The notes under the pieces are model-generated. The model was not told the origin of the DNA and made no database searches. It worked only from the letters and a program-made list of their open reading frames with translations. A stretch of DNA of 64,000 nt from Oscillospiraceae bacterium (lineage in GTDB: Bacteria; Bacillota_A; Clostridia; Oscillospirales; Ruminococcaceae), in NCBI GenBank assembly GCA_004558145.1, contig SFDQ01000001.1, positions 496,001 to 560,000 of the forward strand, written 5' to 3'. Of the stretch, positions 55,120 through 63,504 are shown piece after piece. How positions within the stretch are numbered: position 1 is the stretch's first letter; each line of letters opens with the position of its first letter. A program made the translations under genes and the position numbers.

Positions 55120-55335
55120 TCACAGATAAATTTCGCAGTCCGGCTCGATCTTACGGCAGGCCTTGACCACCTGCTTCATCAGCGCGTCGAAGCCCTCGTC
55201 CGGGGCCTCCACCACCATCTTCTGGGTCATAAAACTGACGGCGGCGCTCTCCACCCCCGGCAGCTTCTGCACCGCCTGCTCCATCTTGGCCGCGCAGTTG
55301 GCGCAGTCCACTTCGATTTTGAATGTCTTTTTCAT
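55120..55335 (-). CDS. free-standing heavy-metal-associated (HMA) domain protein
   Basis: 71 residues from MKKTFKIEVDCANCAAKMEQ (AGGAGGAA upstream). A single ferredoxin-like HMA domain with metal site DCANCAAKM. The Asp before the first Cys is typical of Zn/Cd rather than Cu domains. It lies 16 bases after arsR and about 30 bases before the ATPase, so it is likely the ATPase's metal-delivery or sensing module as a separate chain. Confidence 0.92.
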   Translation of the reverse strand: MKKTFKIEVDCANCAAKMEQAVQKLPGVESAAVSFMTQKMVVEAPDEGFDALMKQVVKACRKIEPDCEIYL

Positions 55336-55351
55336 GGCTCGTTCCTCCTTG

Positions 55352-55714
55352 TTATTCTGCGATATGCTCCAGCCCCAGGGCGATGATGTCCCGCACATGG
55401 TCGTCGTCCAGCCCGTAGAACACCGTCTTGCCCTCCCGGCGGAAACGCACCAGCTTGTTGGCCTTCAGGATGCGCAGCTGGTGGCTCACCGCCGAGGGCG
55501 TCATGGACAGGCACTGGGCGATGTCGTTGACGCACAGCTCGCTTTCAAACAGCGCGTAAAGGATTTTGACCCGGGTGGTGTCGCCGAAAATCTTGTAAAG
55601 CTCCGCCAGGTCATAGAGCACCTCGTCCGGCGGCAGCGCGCCGCGCACCTTTTCGCAGCGCTCGCCGTCCTCTCCTTCGCCGCAGGCCTTTGCCCGGGAA
55701 ATGACTTCTTCCAT
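55352..55714 (-). CDS. ArsR/SmtB-family metal-sensing repressor (CadC/CzrA-like)
   Basis: 120 residues from MEEVISRAKACGEGEDGERC (AAAGGAGGG upstream). Winged helix: LAELYKIFGDTTRVKILYALFESELCVNDIAQCLSMTPSAVSHQLRILKANKLV. The N-terminal Cys11 and Cys20 with ELCVND give the CadC-type alpha3N site; C-terminal DDDHVRDIIALGLEH gives the alpha5 site (Asp/His). It represses its own operon until Zn/Cd/Pb binds. Its operator is visible upstream. Confidence 0.93.
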   Translation of the reverse strand: MEEVISRAKACGEGEDGERCEKVRGALPPDEVLYDLAELYKIFGDTTRVKILYALFESELCVNDIAQCLSMTPSAVSHQLRILKANKLVRFRREGKTVFYGLDDDHVRDIIALGLEHIAE

Positions 55715-55745
55715 GGGGGGTCCCTCCTTTCGACGGGGCAAACAT

Positions 55746-55761
55746 TTGAACGTTTGTTCAA
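55746..55761. promoter_or_regulatory. operator for the ArsR-type repressor
   Basis: Perfect inverted repeat TTGAAC-GTTT-GTTCAA, overlapping the expected transcription start of the metal operon. It has the TGAAC..GTTCA core of SmtB/CadC-type sites. Confidence 0.8.
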
Positions 55762-55766
55762 TTGTT

Positions 55767-55795
55767 ATTATATTCAACCCATACGGCCCTGTCAA
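55767..55795 (-). promoter_or_regulatory. promoter of the metal-resistance operon
   Basis: Minus strand: exact consensus -35 TTGACA (55790-55795), 17-base spacer, exact -10 TATAAT (55767-55772), followed immediately by the operator. Confidence 0.92.
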
Positions 55796-55813
55796 CAGGA
55801 ATTTGCAAAAAAG

Positions 55814-55842
55814 AAGGCCGCCGGGGAAAAATCCCGGCGGCC
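55814..55842 (-). terminator. terminator of the MATE-SUFU operon
   Basis: 11-pair stem (55816-55826 with 55832-55842), 5-base loop, then TTCTTTTTTGC on the minus strand. Confidence 0.88.
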
Positions 55843-55848
55843 TCGGCC

Positions 55849-58581
55849 TCATTTGTTCTTTTGCAGGGGCGTGCCCTTGGCTTTGGGGCGGAAGGGCGCG
55901 AAACCAGCCCCGGAACACTGGGGCGGCGTGAGCAGGCGGGCGGCGGCGTCCAGGGCCTGTTCCAGGTCAAGGGCCAGCACGTCGATGTAGCACCGCGTTT
56001 CGCCCACCGCGCCGCCCAGCACCGCGAGGCTGCCCGCGCCTTCGCGGGCCAGGGCCTCTTCCAGCGCGGCCCGCCGGGCCACCGGGTCTTCGCCGGGGGC
56101 GGGGGTGTAGTAGAAGTAGCCCAGCACCGCCCCGTCCGCCGCCGCGGCGGCCGAGAGGGAGACATCCTGCGCCAGGAAGGCCCGCTGGGGCCCTTCAAAG
56201 CAGGTGGTGCCGGCGATGAGGTCCCGCCGCAGGCCCTTTTTGCCGGCGGGGGCACTCTGGTACCCGGTCCAGGCCGGGGGCGTGTGGTCAAAATCGAACT
56301 CCCACCAGCGGCCGAGATGGGCGGGGGCCAGGGCCTTCCAGGCCGGGGCCAGCCAGCGCCGGTGGGGGGCGTGTTCCCACAAAAGGGTCAGCCGCAGCTT
56401 TTCCCCCGCCGGTTCCAGTTTGAACTCCGGCGTGGGGAAACAGATCCCCAGCAGCTTTTCCAGCGCGGGGCGCACCGCCTCGCAGCCTTCGGCAATGGCT
56501 TTTTCCGCCAGCGCGTCCTCCTGTTCGGCAAAGGCCGCCCAGAAGCGGGCCGCCCGGTCGGGGAAGGGCTCCAGGCACACCGGCAGGTCCAGCGCCGCGC
56601 GGCACCAGCGCAGGTAGGTCTCGGCGTCCCCGTCGCCGGGGGCCATCCGATCGCTGGCCTCAAAGCAGGCCAGGGCCTCGTCCAGTTTGTCCTGATAGTA
56701 GAGAGAAAAGCCCATGCGGAACTGCCACAGCGGGTCGGACGCGCCGGCGGCCTCCACCTGTTTCAGCACGGCGGCGGCCTCGGCGTAGCGGCCGAGGTTG
56801 TTCAGCGAGCGGGCCAGCATGCCCGCCAGCCGGGGGCTGGTCCCCGCCTTTTCTTTGAGCAGGGCGGCGATGCCCTCGTCGTCCGCCCGGCGGTCCAGCT
56901 CTTCCAGCCGCTCCATCAGGGCGGCGGGCGGGGGCGGCTCCACTTCGCCCGCGGCGCAGGGCCGGTCCACCCGCACAAAAGGCTCGTTCAAAAGGCCCTT
57001 GTCCTCCATCAGGTCCAGCAGGCCGTCCGCGTCCTCGCCCAGTTTCAGGTCCATCTCGGGGGCATAGAGGGGCAGCAGCTGGTAAAAGTTCACCGACCCG
57101 CCCCCCGGCAGCGGGCAGATGGCCGCCGGTTCGGGCGCGTCCAGCGGGTCCACCAGCATTGTGCCGCAGAGCAGGGTGTTGCTGGCAAAGGGCCGCCCGT
57201 TGGGCACGGTGTGGCCCCAGCCCAGCCAGGTGCCCTGTTCGGCGGGCATCCGGGCCAGCAGGCGCAGCCAGCGCACCGGCCAGCGCCAGACCTCCCGCTC
57301 GTCCTCCACCTTCCAGTCCGCGGGCAGCAGCATCAGCAGCTCCGCCCGCTCCAGCTGCTGGCCCGCAAGGTCCGGGGGCAGTTCCATGGGCCGCGCGCCC
57401 ATGCCCCAGGTGAGCAGGGTGTAGTACTCCCGGCCCGGCTCCGGGTCGATGACGAGCACCGAGACGCCGTCCGCGCCGGGCAGCATCCGGCTCACCGGGC
57501 CGAACCAGGTGAAGATGTGTTTTTGCAGCGCCGCCGCCTGGGCGGGGGCATAGCCCGGCGCGGGGGGCGGCGGGGGAGCCAGGGGCGCGGGGGGCGCGTC
57601 GAACCAGCTGGCGGGCCAGCGCTCCTCGTAAAGCTCCCTGGGGGCGGAAAGGTCGTGCTCGATCATCACATAGACATAGAGAGGCTCCTCGGGGCAGCGG
57701 CCGGCATGGTAGCCCAGCTGGGCGCGGCCCTGCCGGTCCACCAGCACCTCCGCCGGGGCAAGGCGCACCCCGGGCCGGCGCTTTTGGGCCAGGGGGCGGC
57801 CCTCTTTTTCCAGCCGGGGCAGGGCCTCCACCAGCGCCGCCAGCCACGCCGGGTCCAGCTTGGAGGCGGCGGCCTCGCTCATGCGCAGGCGCATGTCCAG
57901 AAAGCCCTCGCCAAAGGGCACCCGGCAGAAGCACCAGGGGGCCTCGAAGGCCCAGTCCCGGGCGGCCAGCGCCGCCGACACCCGGCCGAGGCCCGCGCCG
58001 TCCGCCGCAAAGCCGGGGGCCAGGTTGCGCACCTTTTCCTCGTTTTCGGCGGGCGCGGCGCACACCGCCAGCTCTTCCAGGGGCGCGTTTGCCGCCACCG
58101 CCGCCCGCAGGCGGGCCAGCCGTTCGCTCTCGCCGGTGCGGGCAAAGGCTTCGTCCAGAGCGGCCAGCGCCCCGGGCACGTCCCCCTCAAAGGCGCGAAG
58201 GGCCGCGGCCAGGGCCGCCAGCTCCCCGTCCTGAGCAAAGCGGCGCAGGCCCGCCTCCGCCCAGCGGTGTGCGGCGCGCGCTTCGCCGGTGCACAGGCAG
58301 GCCCAGGCCATCGCCCGGTGCCAGGGTGCGCTCCGGGCGGCCTCGGCGGTCTTTTCCAGCCAGCGGCGGGTGTGCCAGAAGCACTCGTAGTCCCCGATGG
58401 CGGCGTCCAGCCGGGCCACCAGTTCCGCCAGCTCCCCGTCGGCAAAGATGTCCTCCTGGGTCCAGCGGCCCTCGTCCAGGCCGTCCTCCAGGTGGTGCTG
58501 GATCTCGTCCAGCATGACGTAGTACCGGCCCTCGGCCTCCAGGGGGGCCAGCCGGGCCAGGAAGGAGCGGGAGAGGATCAT
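55849..58581 (-). CDS. large protein with suppressor-of-fused-like and TPR-like regions
   Basis: 910 residues, Ala/Glu/Leu-rich, no signal peptide. Residues 1-170: helical, TPR-like pairs. About 200-325: mixed fold I do not recognise. About 326-350: Pro-rich linker. About 345-530: pattern FTWFGPVSRML...VLVIDP...YYTLLTWGMG...GWGHTVPNGRPF..., resembling the SUFU domain, which in bacteria is frequent among toxin-immunity proteins. About 570-660: TPR repeats. About 665-900: unknown C-terminal region. The ATG overlaps the stop of the preceding small membrane protein gene by 4 bases, so they are coupled. No toxin gene is visible nearby; function unknown. Confidence 0.75.
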   Translation of the reverse strand: MILSRSFLARLAPLEAEGRYYVMLDEIQHHLEDGLDEGRWTQEDIFADGELAELVARLDAAIGDYECFWHTRRWLEKTAEAARSAPWHRAMAWACLCTGEARAAHRWAEAGLRRFAQDGELAALAAALRAFEGDVPGALAALDEAFARTGESERLARLRAAVAANAPLEELAVCAAPAENEEKVRNLAPGFAADGAGLGRVSAALAARDWAFEAPWCFCRVPFGEGFLDMRLRMSEAAASKLDPAWLAALVEALPRLEKEGRPLAQKRRPGVRLAPAEVLVDRQGRAQLGYHAGRCPEEPLYVYVMIEHDLSAPRELYEERWPASWFDAPPAPLAPPPPPAPGYAPAQAAALQKHIFTWFGPVSRMLPGADGVSVLVIDPEPGREYYTLLTWGMGARPMELPPDLAGQQLERAELLMLLPADWKVEDEREVWRWPVRWLRLLARMPAEQGTWLGWGHTVPNGRPFASNTLLCGTMLVDPLDAPEPAAICPLPGGGSVNFYQLLPLYAPEMDLKLGEDADGLLDLMEDKGLLNEPFVRVDRPCAAGEVEPPPPAALMERLEELDRRADDEGIAALLKEKAGTSPRLAGMLARSLNNLGRYAEAAAVLKQVEAAGASDPLWQFRMGFSLYYQDKLDEALACFEASDRMAPGDGDAETYLRWCRAALDLPVCLEPFPDRAARFWAAFAEQEDALAEKAIAEGCEAVRPALEKLLGICFPTPEFKLEPAGEKLRLTLLWEHAPHRRWLAPAWKALAPAHLGRWWEFDFDHTPPAWTGYQSAPAGKKGLRRDLIAGTTCFEGPQRAFLAQDVSLSAAAAADGAVLGYFYYTPAPGEDPVARRAALEEALAREGAGSLAVLGGAVGETRCYIDVLALDLEQALDAAARLLTPPQCSGAGFAPFRPKAKGTPLQKNK

Positions 58582-59018
58582 TGCGCCTGCTCCTCTAAAA
58601 TTTTCTCGCGCACAAAGCGGCTCACCGCCGTCATCAGCCGCCGCTCACGGGTGAAGTCCCAGAACAGCAGGGCCAGGGCGATCACGCCCGGGGCGATGCT
58701 GGCGCCGGTGTTCGGGGCCAGCACCCGGGCCGCTACCATCCCGGCCACCGCCAGCGCCGCCACGGCCCAGCAGACAAGGCGCAGCGTCCAGGACTCGTGG
58801 AAGGCCAGATGCAGCCGGCCGTCCTCGCACTCGATGTCGAACCAGGGGGCGTAGAAGCCCTTTTTCAGCTCCAGAACGGTGGGGCGCTCCTTTTTGTAAT
58901 AGGGCTCGCTCTCCACGGTGACCTGCCAGCCGCCGGGCAGCTTCTCCTGCCGGTGGGCCAGCAGTGCCTCGTGGAGCTCGAACTTGTTCTTCTTGGTCTT
59001 GAAACCCAGTCGCTGCAT
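58578..59018 (-). CDS. membrane protein of unknown function
   Basis: 146 residues. Basic N-terminus (MQRLGFKTKKNKFELHEALL), soluble part to ~78, then two adjacent membrane spans (about 80-115) and a charged tail. GGAGG upstream. It sits 16 bases after the MATE gene and overlaps the SUFU/TPR gene start, so it is probably a partner of that large protein. No family recognised. Confidence 0.75.
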   Translation of the reverse strand: MQRLGFKTKKNKFELHEALLAHRQEKLPGGWQVTVESEPYYKKERPTVLELKKGFYAPWFDIECEDGRLHLAFHESWTLRLVCWAVAALAVAGMVAARVLAPNTGASIAPGVIALALLFWDFTRERRLMTAVSRFVREKILEEQAQ

Positions 59019-59034
59019 GGTGTGTCCTCCTTGT

Positions 59035-60363
59035 TTATTCCCTTGCGGGCAAAAGCGCCAGATGCCGGCGCATCAGAACGAATGCCGCCGCCGCGGTGAG
59101 CATCACCGCCGCGGGATAGGCCGCCCACACGCCCTCCAGGCTCAGCCAGAGGGGCAGGGTGAACAGGAAAAGCGGCTGCGCCGCCAGCGGCTCGCCGTAG
59201 GCCAGGATGCCGCCCGCCAGGGGCTCGCCCACCGCGCAGAAATAGCTGCAGGTGAACCGCGCCGCCGCCACGAAGGGGCAGGCGAGGGTGAGGGTCCACA
59301 TGGCCGCCGCGCCCTCGGCCGCCGCCTCGGCGCTGGCACCGAACACTTCCGGCAGCACATACCGCAAGGCAAAGCAGGCCGCGCCGCTGACCAGCGCCAC
59401 CCCCACCGCCAGGGCAAGCCCCTTGCGGCGCAGATGGTCAAGGCCGTGCCAGTCCCGGGCGCCCCGGGCGTAGCTGAACAGGGGCTGCAAACCGTCGCCC
59501 ACGCCGCTGATGAGGGGGATGATGCTGCCCAGCACATAGCTGAGCACCGCGTACACCGCCACCCCCTTGGTGCCGCCGTAGCGCAGGGCCTGCAGGTTGG
59601 TGACCAGCAGGATGGCGCTGGTGGAGATGGAAAGCCCGAAGGGGGACACCGCGTAGTGCAAAATGCCCTTCACCATCCGCCGGCGCAGGGCGAACTGCCT
59701 CGGGCGCAGGGGCCAGCCCCTGTGGGCCAGCAGCATCGGCAGCGCCGCCAGCGCGCAGCCGCCCTGGGAAAGGCCGGTGGCCAGCGCCGCGCCGGGCAGG
59801 CCCCACTGGAAGCGCTGGATGAACAGCCAGTCCAGAAAGATGTTGCCCAGAAGGCCGCCCACCGTGACGGCCATGGCCCCCAGCGTGCGCCCCGCGCTGC
59901 GCACCAGCGGCAGAAGGCCGGTGGCGAACACCTGGCAGGCACTGAGCAAGCAGACCACCCGGATGTAGGCGGCGGAGAGGGGATAGAGCTCCTCGTTCGC
60001 CCCGATGAGAGGCAGGATGTACGGATAGGTCAGCCCCAGCCCCACGCCCAGCACGGCGGCGCACACCGCCAGCAGGGTCACGGCGTTGCCCCGGGCGGTG
60101 AGGGCTTCGGTCTCGTCGCCTCTGCCCTGGGCGGTGGCAAGGCGCACCGCGCCGCCGGTGCCCACCGCCAGACTCACCGCCTGGATGAAGGCCACCATGG
60201 GCCAGGCCACGTTGATGGCCGCAAGGCCCGCGTCGCCGAGATTCTGGCCGATGAACAGGCCGTCCACGATGATGAAGCAGCTGTTCAGCAGCTGGCTGAA
60301 CATGCTGGGCAGCGCATAGCGCCAGAACTGGCCGCGGATGGCGGCGGAAGGCTCGTTGTGCAT
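59035..60363 (-). CDS. MATE-family efflux transporter
   Basis: 442 residues, twelve spans, from MHNEPSAAIRGQFWRYALPS (AGAGGTGG upstream). Typical blocks: LNSCFIIVDGLFIGQNLGDAGLAAINVAWP and the second-half SSGVGDGLQPLFSYA-like ISGVGDGLQPLFSYARGA. It exports drugs or metabolites by Na or H antiport. First gene of a three-gene unit with a small membrane protein and the SUFU/TPR protein. Confidence 0.92.
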   Translation of the reverse strand: MHNEPSAAIRGQFWRYALPSMFSQLLNSCFIIVDGLFIGQNLGDAGLAAINVAWPMVAFIQAVSLAVGTGGAVRLATAQGRGDETEALTARGNAVTLLAVCAAVLGVGLGLTYPYILPLIGANEELYPLSAAYIRVVCLLSACQVFATGLLPLVRSAGRTLGAMAVTVGGLLGNIFLDWLFIQRFQWGLPGAALATGLSQGGCALAALPMLLAHRGWPLRPRQFALRRRMVKGILHYAVSPFGLSISTSAILLVTNLQALRYGGTKGVAVYAVLSYVLGSIIPLISGVGDGLQPLFSYARGARDWHGLDHLRRKGLALAVGVALVSGAACFALRYVLPEVFGASAEAAAEGAAAMWTLTLACPFVAAARFTCSYFCAVGEPLAGGILAYGEPLAAQPLFLFTLPLWLSLEGVWAAYPAAVMLTAAAAFVLMRRHLALLPARE

Positions 60364-60384
60364 GGGTCCACCTCTTTCCTTGGA

Positions 60385-60413
60385 ATTATAGCCTTTTTCA
60401 CGGCGCTTGGCAA
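60385..60413 (-). promoter_or_regulatory. promoter of the MATE operon
   Basis: Minus strand: -35 TTGCCA (60408-60413), 17-base spacer, -10 TATAAT (60385-60390), 21 bases before the ATG. Confidence 0.78.
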
Positions 60414-60496
60414 CGGCGCGGGGCTGCATCTGGATTTTTGCGCGCCGTTCGTATATAATGGTAACAGTATCTGAAAGGAAAAGGAGGGCGGGCGTT

Positions 60497-61006
60497 TTGT
60501 ACAGCAAGATCCAGGTGATCCGCAAGCTGCTGATCGGCGCGGCGGCGCTGGCTGTGGCCATCTGCATCACCATCTTCATTCGGGAAAACATGGATGTGAA
60601 CGACCCCGAGCGGGCGCTGCCCTCCATCACCATCACCATGAACGGCACCACCGCTATGGCGCCGGAGATGATCTTCCGGGCGGGGTATGAGTGGAACTTC
60701 CTCACCACCACCGCCAAATTCACCCCGCCGTACAGCAGCCAGGACCTGCAGGACCACACCCCGCCGGTGGAGATGCTGGCCCGCACCTATATGGACATCG
60801 ACTTCTCGCTGGAGCCGCGGAGCCTGACCATCAGCCGCTCGGACGAGGAGAACTTCGAAGCGTTTCTGGACCTGGTGGACGCCTCCGAGGGGCCCATCAT
60901 CGCCCCCGCCACGCCGGGCGTTTACATGTACCGCATCCAGGCGGACTTCGGCTGGCGCGGCTCCATCGTCTACTTCTTCCGCATCCGGGTGCAGGCGGGC
61001 GGCTGA
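60497..61006 (+). CDS. membrane-anchored extracytoplasmic protein, unknown function
   Basis: 169 residues from TTG 60497 (AAGGAGG 9 bases upstream), reading MYSKIQVIRKLL. One membrane anchor (about 10-28), then a beta-rich outer domain with GYEWNFLTTTAKFTPPYSSQ, EPRSLTISRSDEE and a C-terminal GVYMYRIQADFGWRGSIVYFF followed by RIRV. The pattern looks like a lipoprotein-type beta sandwich, but I recognise no family. A TATAAT lies at 60454-60459 with no good -35. Terminator 20 bases past the stop. Confidence 0.75.
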   Translation: MYSKIQVIRKLLIGAAALAVAICITIFIRENMDVNDPERALPSITITMNGTTAMAPEMIFRAGYEWNFLTTTAKFTPPYSSQDLQDHTPPVEMLARTYMDIDFSLEPRSLTISRSDEENFEAFLDLVDASEGPIIAPATPGVYMYRIQADFGWRGSIVYFFRIRVQAGG

Positions 61007-61023
61007 GGGACACATCGGTTTTT

Positions 61024-61052
61024 GGCCGCGGCGCAGCGCCGCGGCCTTTTTT
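61024..61052 (+). terminator. terminator of the anchored-protein gene
   Basis: Perfect 10-bp stem (61024-61033 with 61037-61046), CAG loop, six T. Confidence 0.9.
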
Positions 61053-61070
61053 CAAAAGGAGGCACGGAAC

Positions 61071-61946
61071 ATGGCAAAGGAGATCACGGCCCAGCAGGTG
61101 TTTGAACTTCTGCCCCGCCGCAAGGCGGACAGCCACAAGGGCAGCTACGGCAAGGTGATGTGCCTTGCCGGGTCGGCGCGGTTCCGGGGCGCGGCGGCGC
61201 TGGCCGCCGAGGGCGCGCTGCGCGCAGGGGCGGGGCTGGTGACGCTGGCCTCGGTGGAGCCGGTCATCGCCGCGGTGACGGCCCGCATCCCCGAGTGCGT
61301 CTTTCTGCCCTGCCGCCAGAGCGCCGAGGGCGGCGTCAGCGCCCAGAGCGGCAAGGCCGTTCTGGAAAAGGTGCGGGGCATGGACGTGCTGCTCTTCGGG
61401 CCGGGCCTTGGCGACACCGAAGACACCGCAGCCCTGCTGGAGCAGCTGGGGCCCAGTGCCGGGTGCGCCCTGGTGCTGGACGCGGACGGCCTGAACGCCG
61501 CCTCCAAAATGGATGCGCTGCCCCGCTCGCCGGGCCTGCCGCTGATTTTGACCCCCCACCCCGGCGAGATGGCCCGCCTGTGCGGCCTGACCACCGCCGA
61601 GGTGAACGCCGGGCGGGAGGGCATCGCCGCCGGGTACGCCCGCGCCGAGGACTGCGTGGTGGTGCTGAAAGGCCACCGCACCATCGTGGCCGGGCCGGAC
61701 GGCGAGGTGTTCGTGAACCCCACCGGGAACCCCGGCCTTTCCCGGGGCGGCAGCGGGGACATTCTGGCGGGCATGATCGCCGGTCTTGCGGCCCAGGGCC
61801 TTTCGCCGCTGGACGCGGCGGTGTGCGGCGTGTGGCTGCACGGGGCGGCGGCGGACCAGTGCGCAAAGCGCCTGGGCCAGTATGGCATGCTGCCCCACGA
61901 CATCTTCACCGACCTGGGGGCCATCTTCGCCGCCGGGGAGCGGTGA
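61071..61946 (+). CDS. nnrD: ADP-dependent NAD(P)H-hydrate dehydratase
   Basis: 291 residues. Ribokinase-like fold of the YjeF C-terminal family: HKGSYGKVMCLAGSARFRGAA, FGPGLGD, LVLDADGLNA, LTPHPGEMARL, NPTGNPGLSRGGSGDILAGM. It repairs hydrated NAD(P)H using ADP. The epimerase partner (NnrE) is not fused and not adjacent. AAAAGGAGG ribosome site. Confidence 0.95.
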   Translation: MAKEITAQQVFELLPRRKADSHKGSYGKVMCLAGSARFRGAAALAAEGALRAGAGLVTLASVEPVIAAVTARIPECVFLPCRQSAEGGVSAQSGKAVLEKVRGMDVLLFGPGLGDTEDTAALLEQLGPSAGCALVLDADGLNAASKMDALPRSPGLPLILTPHPGEMARLCGLTTAEVNAGREGIAAGYARAEDCVVVLKGHRTIVAGPDGEVFVNPTGNPGLSRGGSGDILAGMIAGLAAQGLSPLDAAVCGVWLHGAAADQCAKRLGQYGMLPHDIFTDLGAIFAAGER

Positions 61947-61962
61947 CCGAAAGCGAAAGAGA

Positions 61963-61998
61963 GGGGGCCGCGTTCCCGACGGAACGCGGCCCCCTTTT
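61963..61998 (+). terminator. nnrD terminator
   Basis: Perfect 14-bp stem (61963-61976 with 61981-61994), 4-base loop, TTTT. It ends at the convergent ZIP gene's stop. Confidence 0.85.
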
Positions 61999-62723
61999 CA
62001 TCCCAGCAGGGCGCTCAACGCCAGCATGGCCCCAAAGCCCAGCACAGCGCACACTGCCCCCCGGCCCCCTTCGCCCCGGGCGGCGGGGGCCAGCTGCCGG
62101 GCCACGGTGAGGGCCATGGTGCCCGCCGCCGCGCCCATCAGCCAGGGCAGCACCGGCGCGAGGCGCGCCGCCAGCGCCCCGGCCAGCGCCGCCCCGGCCA
62201 GCTCCACCAGGCCGCTGGCCGCCCCCGCCGCGAAGGCCGCCCGCCGGGTGGCCCCCTTCGCCCGCAATGGCAGGCTGAGGGCCGCGCCCTCGGGGAAGTT
62301 CTGCACTCCCAGCCCCAGGCTGAAGGTGAGCGCCCCCGCAAGGCCCGCCCCTTCCCCCGCGGCGGCCACGGCCCCCGCAAGGCCCACCGCCATGCCCTGG
62401 GGCAGGTTGTAAAAGGCGCTGGCCAGCACAAGGCCCGCCGCGCCGCCTTCGCGGGTGACGCGCCCTGCCGCCGGCCCCAGGGCCGCCAGCGCCGCCGCGC
62501 CGAGAAACGCCCCCGCCAGCGCCGCGGGCCAGCCGCCCTCCTCTGCGGCGGGCAGCAGCAGACCGAACAGCCCCGCCCCCAGCATGATGCCCGCCGAAAG
62601 CCCCATGGCTCCCCGCCCCGGGCCGGCGGTGCGCCGCCCGGTCAAAAACACCGTCCCCGCGCCCAGCGCCGTGCACAGGCAGGGCACAAGGTCCATCCAA
62701 ACAGCCGCCGCGATCCGGTGCAA
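61998..62723 (-). CDS. ZIP-family metal transporter with altered site
   Basis: 241 residues, eight spans, Ala/Gly-rich. TM5 keeps GVQNFPEGAALSLPL as in the GufA-type branch. TM4, normally HNxPEG, reads YNLPQGMAVG, so the metal His and Glu are Tyr and Gln. Members import Zn, Fe or Mn. The start could be TTG 62723 (site GAGAG too close) or ATG 62696 (reads MDLVPCLC); neither has a good ribosome site. Confidence 0.85.
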   Translation of the reverse strand: MHRIAAAVWMDLVPCLCTALGAGTVFLTGRRTAGPGRGAMGLSAGIMLGAGLFGLLLPAAEEGGWPAALAGAFLGAAALAALGPAAGRVTREGGAAGLVLASAFYNLPQGMAVGLAGAVAAAGEGAGLAGALTFSLGLGVQNFPEGAALSLPLRAKGATRRAAFAAGAASGLVELAGAALAGALAARLAPVLPWLMGAAAGTMALTVARQLAPAARGEGGRGAVCAVLGFGAMLALSALLG

Positions 62724-62819
62724 CTCTCTCGACCCCCTTTTCCTTCACTGTATACAGCAAAGGGGAAAAGGGTGCCTGTTTCGGGCGGCAAACACGCCGC
62801 GCGGGGCCAAAGCGGCAGC

Positions 62820-62845
62820 AAAAAAGCCCCCCGGCAAGGGGGGGC
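62820..62845 (-). terminator. terminator of the CYTH gene
   Basis: Seven-bp stem GCCCCCC / GGGGGGC (62826-62832 with 62839-62845); TTTTTT follows on the minus strand. Confidence 0.82.
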
Positions 62846-62898
62846 AAAAGGATGTTTTCGCCGCGGCGAAGGCGCGGGCACGCAGCCAAAGGCGGGCC

Positions 62899-63390
62899 TC
62901 AGCCCTCGCCTCTTGTCTTTGCCCAGTAGTCGGCCATGCTCTGGCCCTTCTCGCCGGTGACCTCCCGGTCCAGATACTCCCGCAGCACGCCGGGCTTCCA
63001 GGCAAGGGCCTGGGCCTCGGAGCTGAACTCTACCTCGGCGTAGAAGAACTCGTGCTCGGTGCCCGCGTCCACCCGGTTCACCTCCAGGGTGAGGCCGTCC
63101 GCCAGGGGGTAGCGGCGCTGTTCCTTGTGGATGAGGGGCTTGCCGATGAGCTCCTCCAGCTGGAGGAACAGCCCCCGCTCGACGGGCGTTTCTATCTCGG
63201 TGCGGGAGAGCCCGCCGGGGCCCGCCTTGCCCTTGAAGCAGAGGATATACTCCACCCCCGCCTCGTCCGCCTCCTCCCGGATGCGCACGGTGGGCCGCAG
63301 GGCGATGTAGCCCTGGCGCATGCGCAGGGTGCGCACCGCCTCCAAGCCCTTGGGCCAGTCCTTCACCAGCCATTTGCGTTCTATTTCCAT
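62899..63390 (-). CDS. CYTH-domain protein (triphosphate-tunnel enzyme)
   Basis: 163 residues. MEIERKWLVK is the ExExK signature; then YIALRPTVRIREE, ILCFKGK, RTEIETPVERG, LEVNRVDAGTEHEFFYAEVEF. CYTH enzymes act on triphosphates such as thiamine triphosphate or inorganic triphosphate inside an eight-strand tunnel. Substrate uncertain. AAAAGGAG ribosome site. Divergent from rlmI. Confidence 0.9.
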   Translation of the reverse strand: MEIERKWLVKDWPKGLEAVRTLRMRQGYIALRPTVRIREEADEAGVEYILCFKGKAGPGGLSRTEIETPVERGLFLQLEELIGKPLIHKEQRRYPLADGLTLEVNRVDAGTEHEFFYAEVEFSSEAQALAWKPGVLREYLDREVTGEKGQSMADYWAKTRGEG

Positions 63391-63421
63391 GGTTTTGTGT
63401 CTCCTTTTCCGGCCCGTGCCC

Positions 63422-63450
63422 TTGCCGTGGGCCCCGCGAGCCGCTATACT
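63422..63450 (+). promoter_or_regulatory. promoter of rlmI
   Basis: -35 TTGCCG (63422-63427), 17-base spacer, -10 TATACT (63445-63450). An opposing TATAAT at 63465-63470 on the minus strand may serve the CYTH gene. Confidence 0.6.
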
Positions 63451-63504
63451 GAAATGGTACCATTATTATAACCGGTTTTCAACCGATATGAGGGAGCCCT
63501 TGTT

